From: Ornithinicoccus hortensis
Lineage (GTDB): Bacteria; Actinomycetota; Actinomycetes; Actinomycetales; Dermatophilaceae
NCBI RefSeq assembly: GCF_006716185.1
Contig: NZ_VFOP01000001.1
Span: 1,736,001 to 1,800,000 of the forward strand
Direction of reading: 5' to 3'
Length of the DNA: 64,000 nucleotides
In this document: positions 38,441-46,369 of the stretch, in pieces
Layout: every line of letters begins with the position of its first letter
Numbering within the stretch: the first letter of the stretch is position 1
Made by a program: the position numbers and the translations under genes
The notes under the pieces: generated by a model
The model's database searches: none
Seen by the model: only the letters and a program-made list of their open reading frames with translations
What the model was told of the DNA's origin: nothing

Positions 38441-39481
38441 GTGCTGCTGGCCGGCCTCGTCGCCGTGACCGCGGTCGGGCTGGGCGCCGCCGGCCTCCCG
38501 TCACCCGACCTGTTCGCCGGGCTCGTCGTGGGGCTGGCGTACGCCCTGCTGGCGCGGGACGAGCTGCGGCTGCCGGGGTGGACCGGCACCGCCGCCCAGG
38601 GGGTGATCGGCGTCGTGATGGGCACCCTGGTCCAGCCGGACACGCTGCGGCCGCTGGCCGGCTACTGGCTGCCGGTCACGTTCATCACGCTGGCCACCCT
38701 GCTGCTGACCGTCCTGGCCGGGCTGCTGCTCGCGCGGTTCACCACGTTGGGGCGGACCACCGCCATCTTCGGGATGATCGCCGGCGGGGCCTCCGGGATC
38801 GTGGCGATCAGCGACGAGCTGGGGGCCGACGGCCGTTACGTCGCGGTGCTGCAGTACCTGCGGCTGCTGCTCATCGTGGTGCTCATGCCGGTGGCCGTCG
38901 TCGTCATCTTCGGCACCGACGGCCGGCAGGGTGACCTCGGGGCCGGGTCCGGACCCGCGGGGCCGTGGCCGGTGGCGGTGCTGGGGGTCATCGTGCTCGC
39001 CGTGGTCGGCACCTGGGTCGCCCGCGTGCTCCGGGTGCCCGCCCCCAGCCTGCTCGGCCCGATGGTCCTGGCCGCGGCGCTCACCGCTGCCGGGATCGAG
39101 GTCGTCCCATCCGTGCCGGTCCTGCTGACCAGCGCGGCCTTCGCCGTGGTCGGGGCCGAGGTCGGCCTGCGGTTCACCCCCGAGACGCTCCGCACGCTGC
39201 GCCGCATCCTCCCGGCGGGCCTGTTCCTGATCGTCAGCCTCATCGTGCTGTGCGGCGGGCTGGGGGTGCTGCTGAGCGTGATGACCGGGTTGACGCCGCT
39301 GGACGGCTACCTGGCGACCACGCCCGGGGGCATCTTCGTCGTGCTCGCCGTCGCCGCGGGGGCCGACGCCAACAGCACGGTGGTCGTGGCCGTGCAGGTG
39401 CTGCGGATGCTGGTCATGCTGCTGGCCGGCCCCGCGCTGGCCCGGCTGCTGAGCGGCCGGGACGGCGGCCCCGACCGGTGA
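38441..39481 (+). CDS. AbrB-family integral membrane protein (putative ammonia monooxygenase-like)
   Basis: 346 residues from GTG 38441; a CTG at 38405 that overlaps the rluD stop would give 12 more residues and cannot be excluded. About nine transmembrane helices in two related halves, with the repeated pattern GMIAGGASGIVAISDELGAD and the C-terminal ATTPGGIFVVLAVAAGADANSTVV. These proteins are wrongly named after AbrB regulators; they are predicted transporters of unknown substrate. Confidence 0.85.
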   Translation: MLLAGLVAVTAVGLGAAGLPSPDLFAGLVVGLAYALLARDELRLPGWTGTAAQGVIGVVMGTLVQPDTLRPLAGYWLPVTFITLATLLLTVLAGLLLARFTTLGRTTAIFGMIAGGASGIVAISDELGADGRYVAVLQYLRLLLIVVLMPVAVVVIFGTDGRQGDLGAGSGPAGPWPVAVLGVIVLAVVGTWVARVLRVPAPSLLGPMVLAAALTAAGIEVVPSVPVLLTSAAFAVVGAEVGLRFTPETLRTLRRILPAGLFLIVSLIVLCGGLGVLLSVMTGLTPLDGYLATTPGGIFVVLAVAAGADANSTVVVAVQVLRMLVMLLAGPALARLLSGRDGGPDR

Positions 39482-39548
39482 CCCGCCGGGGCCGGCGCCG
39501 GGCGGACACGGCCGACCCCCGGCATACGGCCTGTGACAGGCTGCCGTC

Positions 39549-41534
39549 ATGGCTTCCTTGGACGACACCGCCCTCATCCCGCGTGACGCGCTGTTCGGCA
39601 ACCCCGAGCGGGCCCTGGTACAGCTCAGCCCCGACGGGCGCTACCTGAGCTGGGTCGCCCCGCTGGACGGCGTGCTGAACGTCTGGGTGGCGCCGGCCGA
39701 CGATCTGTCGGCGGCCCGCGCGGTGACCGCCGACACCGCCCGTGGCGTCCGGATGTACTTCTGGACCTACCGCCCCGGCGTCCTGCTCTACCTGCAGGAC
39801 ACCGGCGGCGACGAGGACTTCCACCTCTACCTGGTCCAGGTGGAGGGTGCGCCGGAGCAGGCCCGCGACCTCACGGCATACGAGCACACCACCGCCCAGG
39901 TGGTCGGGGTGAGTCACCGCCGCCCGGACGAGGTGCTCGTGGGGATGAACGACCGGGACGCGCAGTGGCACGACCTCTACCGGGTCGACCTGGCCAGCGG
40001 CGAACGCACCCTGGTGGAGGAGAACGCCGGACAGATCGCCGGCTACCTGGCCGACGCCGACTACCAGCCGCGGATGGCGCTGCGCGCCCGCCCCGACGGT
40101 GGGATGGACGTGCTCAGCCGGGCCGGGCAGGAGTGGGAGACCACCGACCTGATCCCGTTCGAGGACGTGATGAGCACGGCCCCGCTCTCGCTCACCGAGG
40201 ACGGCTCCACCCTCTACCTGCTGGACTCGCGGGGGCGCAACACCACCGGGCTGTATGCCGTGTCCACCGCGGACGGGGAACGCACCCTGGTGCACGAGGA
40301 CGACAGCGCCGACGTGGCGGACCTGCTGACCCACCCGCGGACCGGCCGGGTCGAGGCGGTCGCGGTGACCTACCTGCGGCGGGAGTGGGAGGTCGTCGAC
40401 GAGGCGGTCCGGGACGACCTGGCGCGGCTGGCGGACCTGGGGCCGGGTGAGGCCGAGGTGACCAGCCGCACGCTGGACGACCGCCACTGGCTGGTGTCCT
40501 ACTCCGCGGCGGAGGAGCCGCTGGCCTACTACCGCTACGACCGCGACGCGGCCGAGCTCACCCTCCTCTTCCACGGACGCCCGGCCCTGGACGGCGCGCC
40601 GCTGGTGCCGATGACGCCGGTCGAGATTCCGTCCCGGGATGGCCGGACCCTGGTGAGCTACCTGAGCGTGCCCGCGCACGCCGCCACCGGCGCGGCCGAC
40701 GGGCTGCCCGCCGAGCCGGTCCCGATGGTGCTCCTCGTGCACGGCGGGCCGTGGGCGCGCGACAGCTACGGCTACGACGGTTGGGCGCAGTGGCTCACCA
40801 ACCGGGGATATGCCGTGCTGCAGGTCAACTTCCGCGGCTCGACGGGCTTCGGCAAGGACTTCACCGGAGCCGGCGACGGCCAGTGGGGGTTGAGCATGCA
40901 CGACGACCTGGTCGACGCCGTGGAGTGGGCCGTCGCCCGGGGCGTCACCCTGCCCGGGGCGGTGGGGATCATGGGCGGCAGCTACGGCGGGTACGCCACG
41001 CTGGCCGGGCTGACCTTCACCCCGGAGACCTTCGCCTGCGGCGTCGACATCGTCGGCCCGTCCAACCTGGAGACGCTCCTGGCGACCGTGCCGCCCTACT
41101 GGGCGGCCATGTTCGAGCAGCTGGCCCGCCGGGTGGGCGACCCGCGCACCGAGGAGGGGCGGGCCCAGCTGGTGCAGGCCTCGCCGCTCACCCACGCGGA
41201 CAAGATCGTCCGCCCGCTGCTGATCGCCCAGGGCGCCAACGACCCGCGGGTCAAGCAGGCCGAGAGCGACCAGATCGTGGGGGCGATGACCGACAAGGGC
41301 ATCCCGGTCACCTACGTCCTGTTCCCCGACGAGGGGCACGGCTTCGCCCGCCCGGAGAACAACAAGGCCTTCACCGCCGTCGCCGAGGGCTTCCTCGCCG
41401 AACACCTGGGCGGTCGCGCCGAGCCCATCGGGGACGACCTGACCGGGTCCAGCCTGACCGTCCCCACCGGTGCCGACGGCGTCCGCGGCCTGCCCGAGGC
41501 GCTCGCCGGCCACGAGGCCGTGCTCCGCGCCTGA
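39549..41534 (+). CDS. S9-family peptidase
   Basis: 661 residues. N-terminal beta-propeller (residues ~1-370) and C-terminal hydrolase with VLLVHGGPWARD, nucleophile GGSYGGYATLAG, an Asp candidate in QGANDPRVKQAESDQ and His in PDEGHGF. The order Ser-Asp-His matches the family. No signal peptide, so cytoplasmic peptide turnover. The start follows CAGGCT by six bases. Followed by a long palindrome. One of three prolyl-oligopeptidase-clan genes in this window. Confidence 0.92.
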   Translation: MASLDDTALIPRDALFGNPERALVQLSPDGRYLSWVAPLDGVLNVWVAPADDLSAARAVTADTARGVRMYFWTYRPGVLLYLQDTGGDEDFHLYLVQVEGAPEQARDLTAYEHTTAQVVGVSHRRPDEVLVGMNDRDAQWHDLYRVDLASGERTLVEENAGQIAGYLADADYQPRMALRARPDGGMDVLSRAGQEWETTDLIPFEDVMSTAPLSLTEDGSTLYLLDSRGRNTTGLYAVSTADGERTLVHEDDSADVADLLTHPRTGRVEAVAVTYLRREWEVVDEAVRDDLARLADLGPGEAEVTSRTLDDRHWLVSYSAAEEPLAYYRYDRDAAELTLLFHGRPALDGAPLVPMTPVEIPSRDGRTLVSYLSVPAHAATGAADGLPAEPVPMVLLVHGGPWARDSYGYDGWAQWLTNRGYAVLQVNFRGSTGFGKDFTGAGDGQWGLSMHDDLVDAVEWAVARGVTLPGAVGIMGGSYGGYATLAGLTFTPETFACGVDIVGPSNLETLLATVPPYWAAMFEQLARRVGDPRTEEGRAQLVQASPLTHADKIVRPLLIAQGANDPRVKQAESDQIVGAMTDKGIPVTYVLFPDEGHGFARPENNKAFTAVAEGFLAEHLGGRAEPIGDDLTGSSLTVPTGADGVRGLPEALAGHEAVLRA

Positions 41535-41570
41535 CCGCCCCCCTCGGGCGGGCGTGGGTGGCGTGGGGCT

Positions 41571-41601
41571 GCAGGATTATCGGGTCACCCGGTAATCCTG
41601 C
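41571..41601. terminator. 31-base near-perfect palindrome after the S9 peptidase gene
   Basis: Arms GCAGGATTA and TAATCCTGC flank CGGGTCACCCG; only positions 10 and 22 (a G-U pair in RNA) break the symmetry around the centre base. It folds into a 14-pair hairpin with a three-base loop. Placed 36 bases after a stop codon it could be a terminator, but AT-containing arms and absence of a T-run also fit a protein-binding operator. Confidence 0.5.
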
Positions 41602-41917
41602 GCTTCGTAGGAGAAGCTTCCCGGTCGATAGCGCCAGGTTCCGGGGTGAAGCCGGGGGCAGCCCCGCCAGGACGGGCAGGTGACGACCCCGCGCGGAGCA
41701 GGAAACCCGCACGCAGACCCGGGGCGGGATCGCGGGCGGGCCGCAAGGAGTCACCTTCGGGACGGCAACCGGCTGACCGCGGAGCGCCGACCCGACTCGG
41801 ACCGAAACAGGCCGATTCGGGGTTCGGGCCGACACGCCGAGATGGTGCTCCGGCGCCCTGGCCTGCGGTCCCGTGCGAAGCCTGTGACCGCTCGCCGGGA
41901 GTGTCCCCGCGGCGACC
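41602..41917 (+). other. unexplained GC-rich intergenic region upstream of dnaE
   Basis: About 315 bases with several hairpin-forming segments: GCTTC/GAAGC at 41602-41617 and GGGGC/GCCCC near 41656-41666, plus GGGTGAA and GACGGCAACC segments that recall parts of riboswitch cores without a full match. The dnaE frame stays open through it, but the encoded residues are Arg/Pro/Gly-rich and not polymerase-like. No RNA family was assigned. Confidence 0.4.
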
Positions 41918-41923
41918 TATGAT
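41918..41923 (+). promoter_or_regulatory. -10 element of leaderless dnaE transcript
   Basis: TATGAT ends seven bases before the ATG at 41931. This supports 41931 as both transcription and translation start, since the ATG at 41919 would lie inside the -10. Confidence 0.6.
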
Positions 41924-41930
41924 CGACCCG

Positions 41931-44900
41931 ATGTCAGCCTCCACGCCGCCCCCGGACCAGAACTTCGTGCACCTGCACAACCACACGGAGTACTCGATGC
42001 TCGACGGTGCCGCGCGCATCGAGGACATGTTCGCCCGCGCGCAGGAGCTGGGGATGCCGGCGATCGCGACGACCGACCACGGGTTCATCTTCGGGGCCCA
42101 CGAGTTCTGGCGGACCGGCAAGAAGTACGACGTCAAGCCGATCATCGGCCTCGAGGCCTACATCACCCCGGGCACCCACCGCTCCGACAAGACCCGGGTC
42201 AAGTACGCAGACGGCGGGCGGGACGATGTCTCGGGTGGCGGTGCCTACACGCACATGACGATGCTGGCCCGCAACAACAACGGGATGCACAACCTGTTCC
42301 GGCTGGCCTCCCTGGCCTCCCTGGAGGGCTACTACTTCAAGCCCCGGATGGACCGCGAACTGCTGGAGACCTACGGCCAGGGGCTGATCGCCACCACCGG
42401 GTGCCCCTCGGGTGAGGTGCAGACCCGCCTCCGGCTCGGCCAGTATGCCGAGGCGCGGCAGGCGGCGGCGGACCTGCGGGACATCTTCGGTCCGGAGAAC
42501 TTCTACTGCGAGCTGATGGACCACGGCATCGACATCGAGCGCCGCACCCGGCAGGACCTGCTGAAGCTGGCCAAGGACCTGGGCCTGCCGCTGCTGGCCA
42601 CCAACGACCTGCACTACACCCACCGGGAGGACGCCAAGAGCCACGCCGCGCTGCTGTGCGTGCAGTCCGCCTCGACGTTGCAGGACCCGAACCGGTTCAA
42701 GTTCGACGGTGACGGTTACTACCTCAAGACGGCCGCCGAGATGCGCGAGGTGTGGCGCGAGCTGCCCGAGGCCTGCGACAACACGTTGCTGGTGGCCGAG
42801 CGCTGCGAGGTCTCCTTCACCGAGGGCGAGGGCCGCTACATGCCGCGCTTCCCCTGCCCGGAGGGGGAGGACGAGACCAGCTGGTTCGTCAAGGAGGTCG
42901 AGACCGGGCTGCGGAGGCGCTTCCCCGACGGGGTGCCCGACTACGCCAGCAAGCAGGCGGCATACGAGACCGAGGTCATCGTCGGGAAGGGCTATCCGGG
43001 TTACTTCCTCGTCGTCGCCGACTTCATCAACTGGGCGAAGCGGCAGGGCATCCGGGTGGGTCCGGGGCGCGGCTCCGGTGCCGGCTCGATGTGCGCCTAC
43101 GCGATGGGCATCACCGACCTCGACCCGATCCCGCACGGCCTGATCTTCGAGCGGTTCCTCAACCCCGAGCGCATGTCGATGCCCGACTTCGACGTGGACT
43201 TCGACGACCGGCGCCGCGCCGAGGTTATCAAGTACGTCACCGAGAAGTATGGCGACGAGCGCGTGGCGATGATCGTCACCTACGGCACGCTGAAGGCCAA
43301 GGCGGCGCTGAAGGACTCCGCCCGCGTGATGGGCTTCCCGTTCGCCATGGGGGAGAAGCTCACCAAGGCGATGCCGCCGGCGGTGATGGGCAAGGACATC
43401 CCACTCTCGGGGATCCATGACGAGAACCATCCCCGGTATGCCGAGGCGGGCGAGTTCCGCGAACTCCTGCAGACCGACCAGGAGGCCGCCCAGGTCTTCG
43501 AGACGGCCAAGGGCCTCGAGGGGCTGAAGCGTCAGTGGGGCGTGCACGCGGCGGGCGTGATCATGTCCAGCGAGCCGCTGATGGACGTCATCCCGATCAT
43601 GCGCCGCGACCAGGACGGCCAGATCATCACCCAGTTCGACTACCCGACCTGCGAGACGCTCGGGCTGGTCAAGATGGACTTCCTGGGGCTGCGCAACCTG
43701 ACCATCCTGGACGACGCCATCGCCAACGTGCAGATGAACCGGGACCAGCAGATCGACCTGGACGCGCTGTCCAAGGACCTGACGGACCAGCCGACGTATG
43801 ACCTCCTGGCCCGCGGCGACACGCTGGGAGTCTTCCAGTTCGACGGCGGTCCTATGCGTGCGCTGTTGCGACTGATGCAGCCGGACAACTTCGAGGACAT
43901 CTCTGCCGTCGGAGCGCTCTACCGCCCCGGCCCGATGGGGGCGAACAGTCACACCAATTACGCCTTGCGCAAGAATGGGAAACAGGAAATCTCTTATCCT
44001 CACCCCGAATTGGCGGAGGCGCTAGAACCAATCCTGGGAACGACATACGGTTTGATAGTTTACCAGGAACAAGTAATGGAAATTGCCCAGAAACTTTCTG
44101 GGTATACTCTGGGTAAGGCGGATCTTCTTCGTCGCGCAATGGGAAAGAAGAAGCGCGAAGTCCTGGATGCGGAGTATGTCGGCTTCGAGCAGGGAATGCT
44201 TGACAATGGCTTTTCTGCGGCCTCGATCAAGGCGCTCTGGGACATTCTGGTTCCGTTCTCCGACTATGCCTTCAACAAGGCGCATTCGGCGGCATACGGG
44301 CTGGTCTCCTACTGGACCGCCTACCTCAAGGCGAACTACCCGGCCGAGTACATGGCCGCCCTGCTCACCAGCGTCCGGGACGACAAGGACAAGACGGCCC
44401 TCTACCTCAACGAGTGCCGCCGGATGCGCATCTCGGTGCTGCCTCCGGACGTCAACGAGTCGGTCGCCAACTTCGCCGCCGTCGGGACCGACATCAGGTT
44501 CGGTCTGGCCGCCATCCGCAACGTCGGGCGCAACGTGGTCGAGGCGATCGTGCGGACCCGCGAGGAGAAGGGCAAGTTCGTCTCCTTCGAGGACTTCCTG
44601 CGCAAGTGTCCGGCGGTGGTCTGCAACAAGCGCACCATCGAGTCCCTGATCAAGGGCGGTGCCTTCGACGAGCTGGGCCAGACCCGGCAGGGCCTGGTGA
44701 TGGTGCACGAGCGGTATGTCGACGCGCTGGCGGAGGAGAAGAAGCACGAGGCGGTCGGGCAGGACAGCCTGTTCGGCGGGTTCGGCTTCGGCGACGAGGA
44801 CGAGAGCGTCCAGTTGATCGCGCTGCCGCCGGTGCCGGAGATCGAGTGGGACAAGCAGATCCTGCTCGCCTTCGAGCGGGAGATGCTCGGCCTCTACGTC

Positions 44901-45488
44901 TCGGACCACCCGCTCAACGGCATCGAGCACATCCTGTCCCAGCACGCGGACACCTCGATCGGCCGGTTGCAGCAGGAGGAGGGTGGGCCCCAGGACGGCG
45001 AGTTCGTCACCATCGCCGGCCTAATCACCGCCCTCCAGCTCAAGCGCACCAAGAACGGCGACCCGTATGCCCGGGTCATGGTCGAGGACATGGACGGCTC
45101 GATCGAGTGCGTCTTCTTCCCCAAGGCCTACCTGACCGTCTCCACGATGCTCGCCACCGACACCGTCTGCGTGCTGCGCGGCCGGTTGAAGAAGAGCGAG
45201 GACACGGTCGAGATCCTGGCCCAGGACCTCACCCTGCCGGAGATCAAGGAGGGGCCGCGCGGCCCGGTCATCGTCAGTCTCCCGCTGACCCGGGTGACGG
45301 ACGGCCTGGCCCAACAGCTCAAGGGGGTGCTGGCCACCCACCCGGGCGCCACCGAGGTGCACGTCAAGCTGATGCAGCCGGGCCGCTCGGTGCTGATGCG
45401 GCTGGACCCCTCGCTGCGGGTCACCGCCTCACCGGAGCTGTTCGGTGAGCTCAAGGCGCTGCTCGGCTCGGCCGCCGTCGGCAACTGA
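41931..45488 (+). CDS. dnaE: DNA polymerase III subunit alpha (DnaE1)
   Basis: 1185 residues. N-terminal PHP domain (FVHLHNHTEYSMLDGA, ATTDHGFIFGA), palm with GRGSGAGSMCAYAMGITDLDP and catalytic MPDFDVDFDDRR, fingers/helix-hairpin region GTTYGLIVYQEQVMEIAQ, DYAFNKAHSAAY, and a C-terminal OB fold (FVTIAGLITALQLKRTKNGDPYARVMVEDMDGSIE). Replicative chain-elongating polymerase. Codon use is strongly GC3 throughout except for residues ~676-776, where AT-ending codons abound (44041-44100 is about 40% GC). The LLM gene converges 21 bases downstream. Confidence 0.98.
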   Translation: MSASTPPPDQNFVHLHNHTEYSMLDGAARIEDMFARAQELGMPAIATTDHGFIFGAHEFWRTGKKYDVKPIIGLEAYITPGTHRSDKTRVKYADGGRDDVSGGGAYTHMTMLARNNNGMHNLFRLASLASLEGYYFKPRMDRELLETYGQGLIATTGCPSGEVQTRLRLGQYAEARQAAADLRDIFGPENFYCELMDHGIDIERRTRQDLLKLAKDLGLPLLATNDLHYTHREDAKSHAALLCVQSASTLQDPNRFKFDGDGYYLKTAAEMREVWRELPEACDNTLLVAERCEVSFTEGEGRYMPRFPCPEGEDETSWFVKEVETGLRRRFPDGVPDYASKQAAYETEVIVGKGYPGYFLVVADFINWAKRQGIRVGPGRGSGAGSMCAYAMGITDLDPIPHGLIFERFLNPERMSMPDFDVDFDDRRRAEVIKYVTEKYGDERVAMIVTYGTLKAKAALKDSARVMGFPFAMGEKLTKAMPPAVMGKDIPLSGIHDENHPRYAEAGEFRELLQTDQEAAQVFETAKGLEGLKRQWGVHAAGVIMSSEPLMDVIPIMRRDQDGQIITQFDYPTCETLGLVKMDFLGLRNLTILDDAIANVQMNRDQQIDLDALSKDLTDQPTYDLLARGDTLGVFQFDGGPMRALLRLMQPDNFEDISAVGALYRPGPMGANSHTNYALRKNGKQEISYPHPELAEALEPILGTTYGLIVYQEQVMEIAQKLSGYTLGKADLLRRAMGKKKREVLDAEYVGFEQGMLDNGFSAASIKALWDILVPFSDYAFNKAHSAAYGLVSYWTAYLKANYPAEYMAALLTSVRDDKDKTALYLNECRRMRISVLPPDVNESVANFAAVGTDIRFGLAAIRNVGRNVVEAIVRTREEKGKFVSFEDFLRKCPAVVCNKRTIESLIKGGAFDELGQTRQGLVMVHERYVDALAEEKKHEAVGQDSLFGGFGFGDEDESVQLIALPPVPEIEWDKQILLAFEREMLGLYVSDHPLNGIEHILSQHADTSIGRLQQEEGGPQDGEFVTIAGLITALQLKRTKNGDPYARVMVEDMDGSIECVFFPKAYLTVSTMLATDTVCVLRGRLKKSEDTVEILAQDLTLPEIKEGPRGPVIVSLPLTRVTDGLAQQLKGVLATHPGATEVHVKLMQPGRSVLMRLDPSLRVTASPELFGELKALLGSAAVGN
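44086..44102. repeat. perfect 17-base palindrome inside the AT-rich dnaE patch
   Basis: CCCAGAAA-C-TTTCTGGG is perfectly symmetric and lies at the lowest-GC point of dnaE. It is within coding sequence, so a regulatory role is only a possibility. Confidence 0.5.
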
Positions 45489-45509
45489 GCGCGGGGAGCA
45501 CCGGGGCGG

Positions 45510-46295
45510 TCAGCGCAGCGAGGTGAGCCTGCTGCGGATCGACCCGACCCAGTCCGCGTCGGTCTTCGGGTTGGCCGAGAGCACCAACCAGGTCGCTCCG
45601 GCGTCGGCGTACTCCTGTGCCGGGACGCCCTCGACCCAGTGGGCCACGACGTCCCAGTCGGCCGGCGCCGGCTGCTCCAGGCGGCCCAGGTAGTCCGCCA
45701 GCTCGGCGGGCAGGGCGGTCTCGCCCTTGCCGATCGGCACGATGCCGTCCCACCGGCGGGCGCGCTGCAACGGTCGGCGGTTGGGCATCACCCCGGCCAC
45801 CCAGACCGGCGGGCGGGGCTGCTGGACCGGTCGGGGGAGGAAGTCGGCCTGCACCGTGAAGTGCCCGCCGGCGAAGTCGGTGGGCCCGGTCCACAGCCGG
45901 TCGATGAGGTCGAGCGACTCGTCCAGCATCTCGGCCCGGACCCGCGCGTCCCCCTCGTCGCCCAGGTCGGTGAAGTCCTTGTCGACCGGCGATCCCAGCC
46001 CGACGCCGAGCACGGCACGGCCGTTGCTCAGGTGGTCCAGCGTCACCATCTGCTTGGCCACGACCCACGGCCGGCGCCGGGACAGGGGCGTGACCAGGGT
46101 GCCCAGCAGGACCCGCTCGGTCTGCACCGCCGCGGCACCCAGCAGCACCCACGGGTCGTGCGGCTCCACCGGGTGGCTCCACTGCAGGTGGTCCCAGAGG
46201 AAGACCCCGTCCCACCCGGCGGCCTCGGCCTCGGTCGCCAGCGCCAGGACGGTGGTGACGTCGGTGAACGGGGGGATGCTGACGGCATACCTCAT
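45510..46295 (-). CDS. LLM-class F420/flavin-dependent oxidoreductase
   Basis: 261 residues, luciferase-like TIM barrel: MRYAVSIPPFTDVTTVLALATEAEAAGWDGVFLWDHL, LLGTLVTPLSRRRPWVVAKQMVTLDHLSNGRAVLGVGLG and the C-terminal YADAGATWLVLS. Gly-rich GVGLG matches F420-dependent members of actinobacteria. Substrate unknown. TAGGGT lies six bases before the ATG, a leaderless start. Divergent from the oligopeptidase gene with a 74-base shared region. Confidence 0.9.
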   Translation of the reverse strand: MRYAVSIPPFTDVTTVLALATEAEAAGWDGVFLWDHLQWSHPVEPHDPWVLLGAAAVQTERVLLGTLVTPLSRRRPWVVAKQMVTLDHLSNGRAVLGVGLGSPVDKDFTDLGDEGDARVRAEMLDESLDLIDRLWTGPTDFAGGHFTVQADFLPRPVQQPRPPVWVAGVMPNRRPLQRARRWDGIVPIGKGETALPAELADYLGRLEQPAPADWDVVAHWVEGVPAQEYADAGATWLVLSANPKTDADWVGSIRSRLTSLR

Positions 46296-46369
46296 GCCAC
46301 CACCCTATGACCCGGAAGGTGACCGGGCCGGATGGCCGGATGGGCCGCCCCGGAACGTATCGTGGAGCG

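Noticed and set aside
41602-41917. Cobalamin or c-di-AMP riboswitch upstream of dnaE
   Set aside because: Fragments such as GGGTGAA, CAGCCCC and GACGGCAACC recall these cores, but order and pairing of the required elements do not fit and dnaE is not a usual target. Kept only as an unassigned structured region.
41646-41930. N-terminal extension of DnaE
   Set aside because: The frame is open, but the residues are Arg/Pro/Gly-rich and unlike the PHP domain start; a TATGAT seven bases before ATG 41931 supports the short form.
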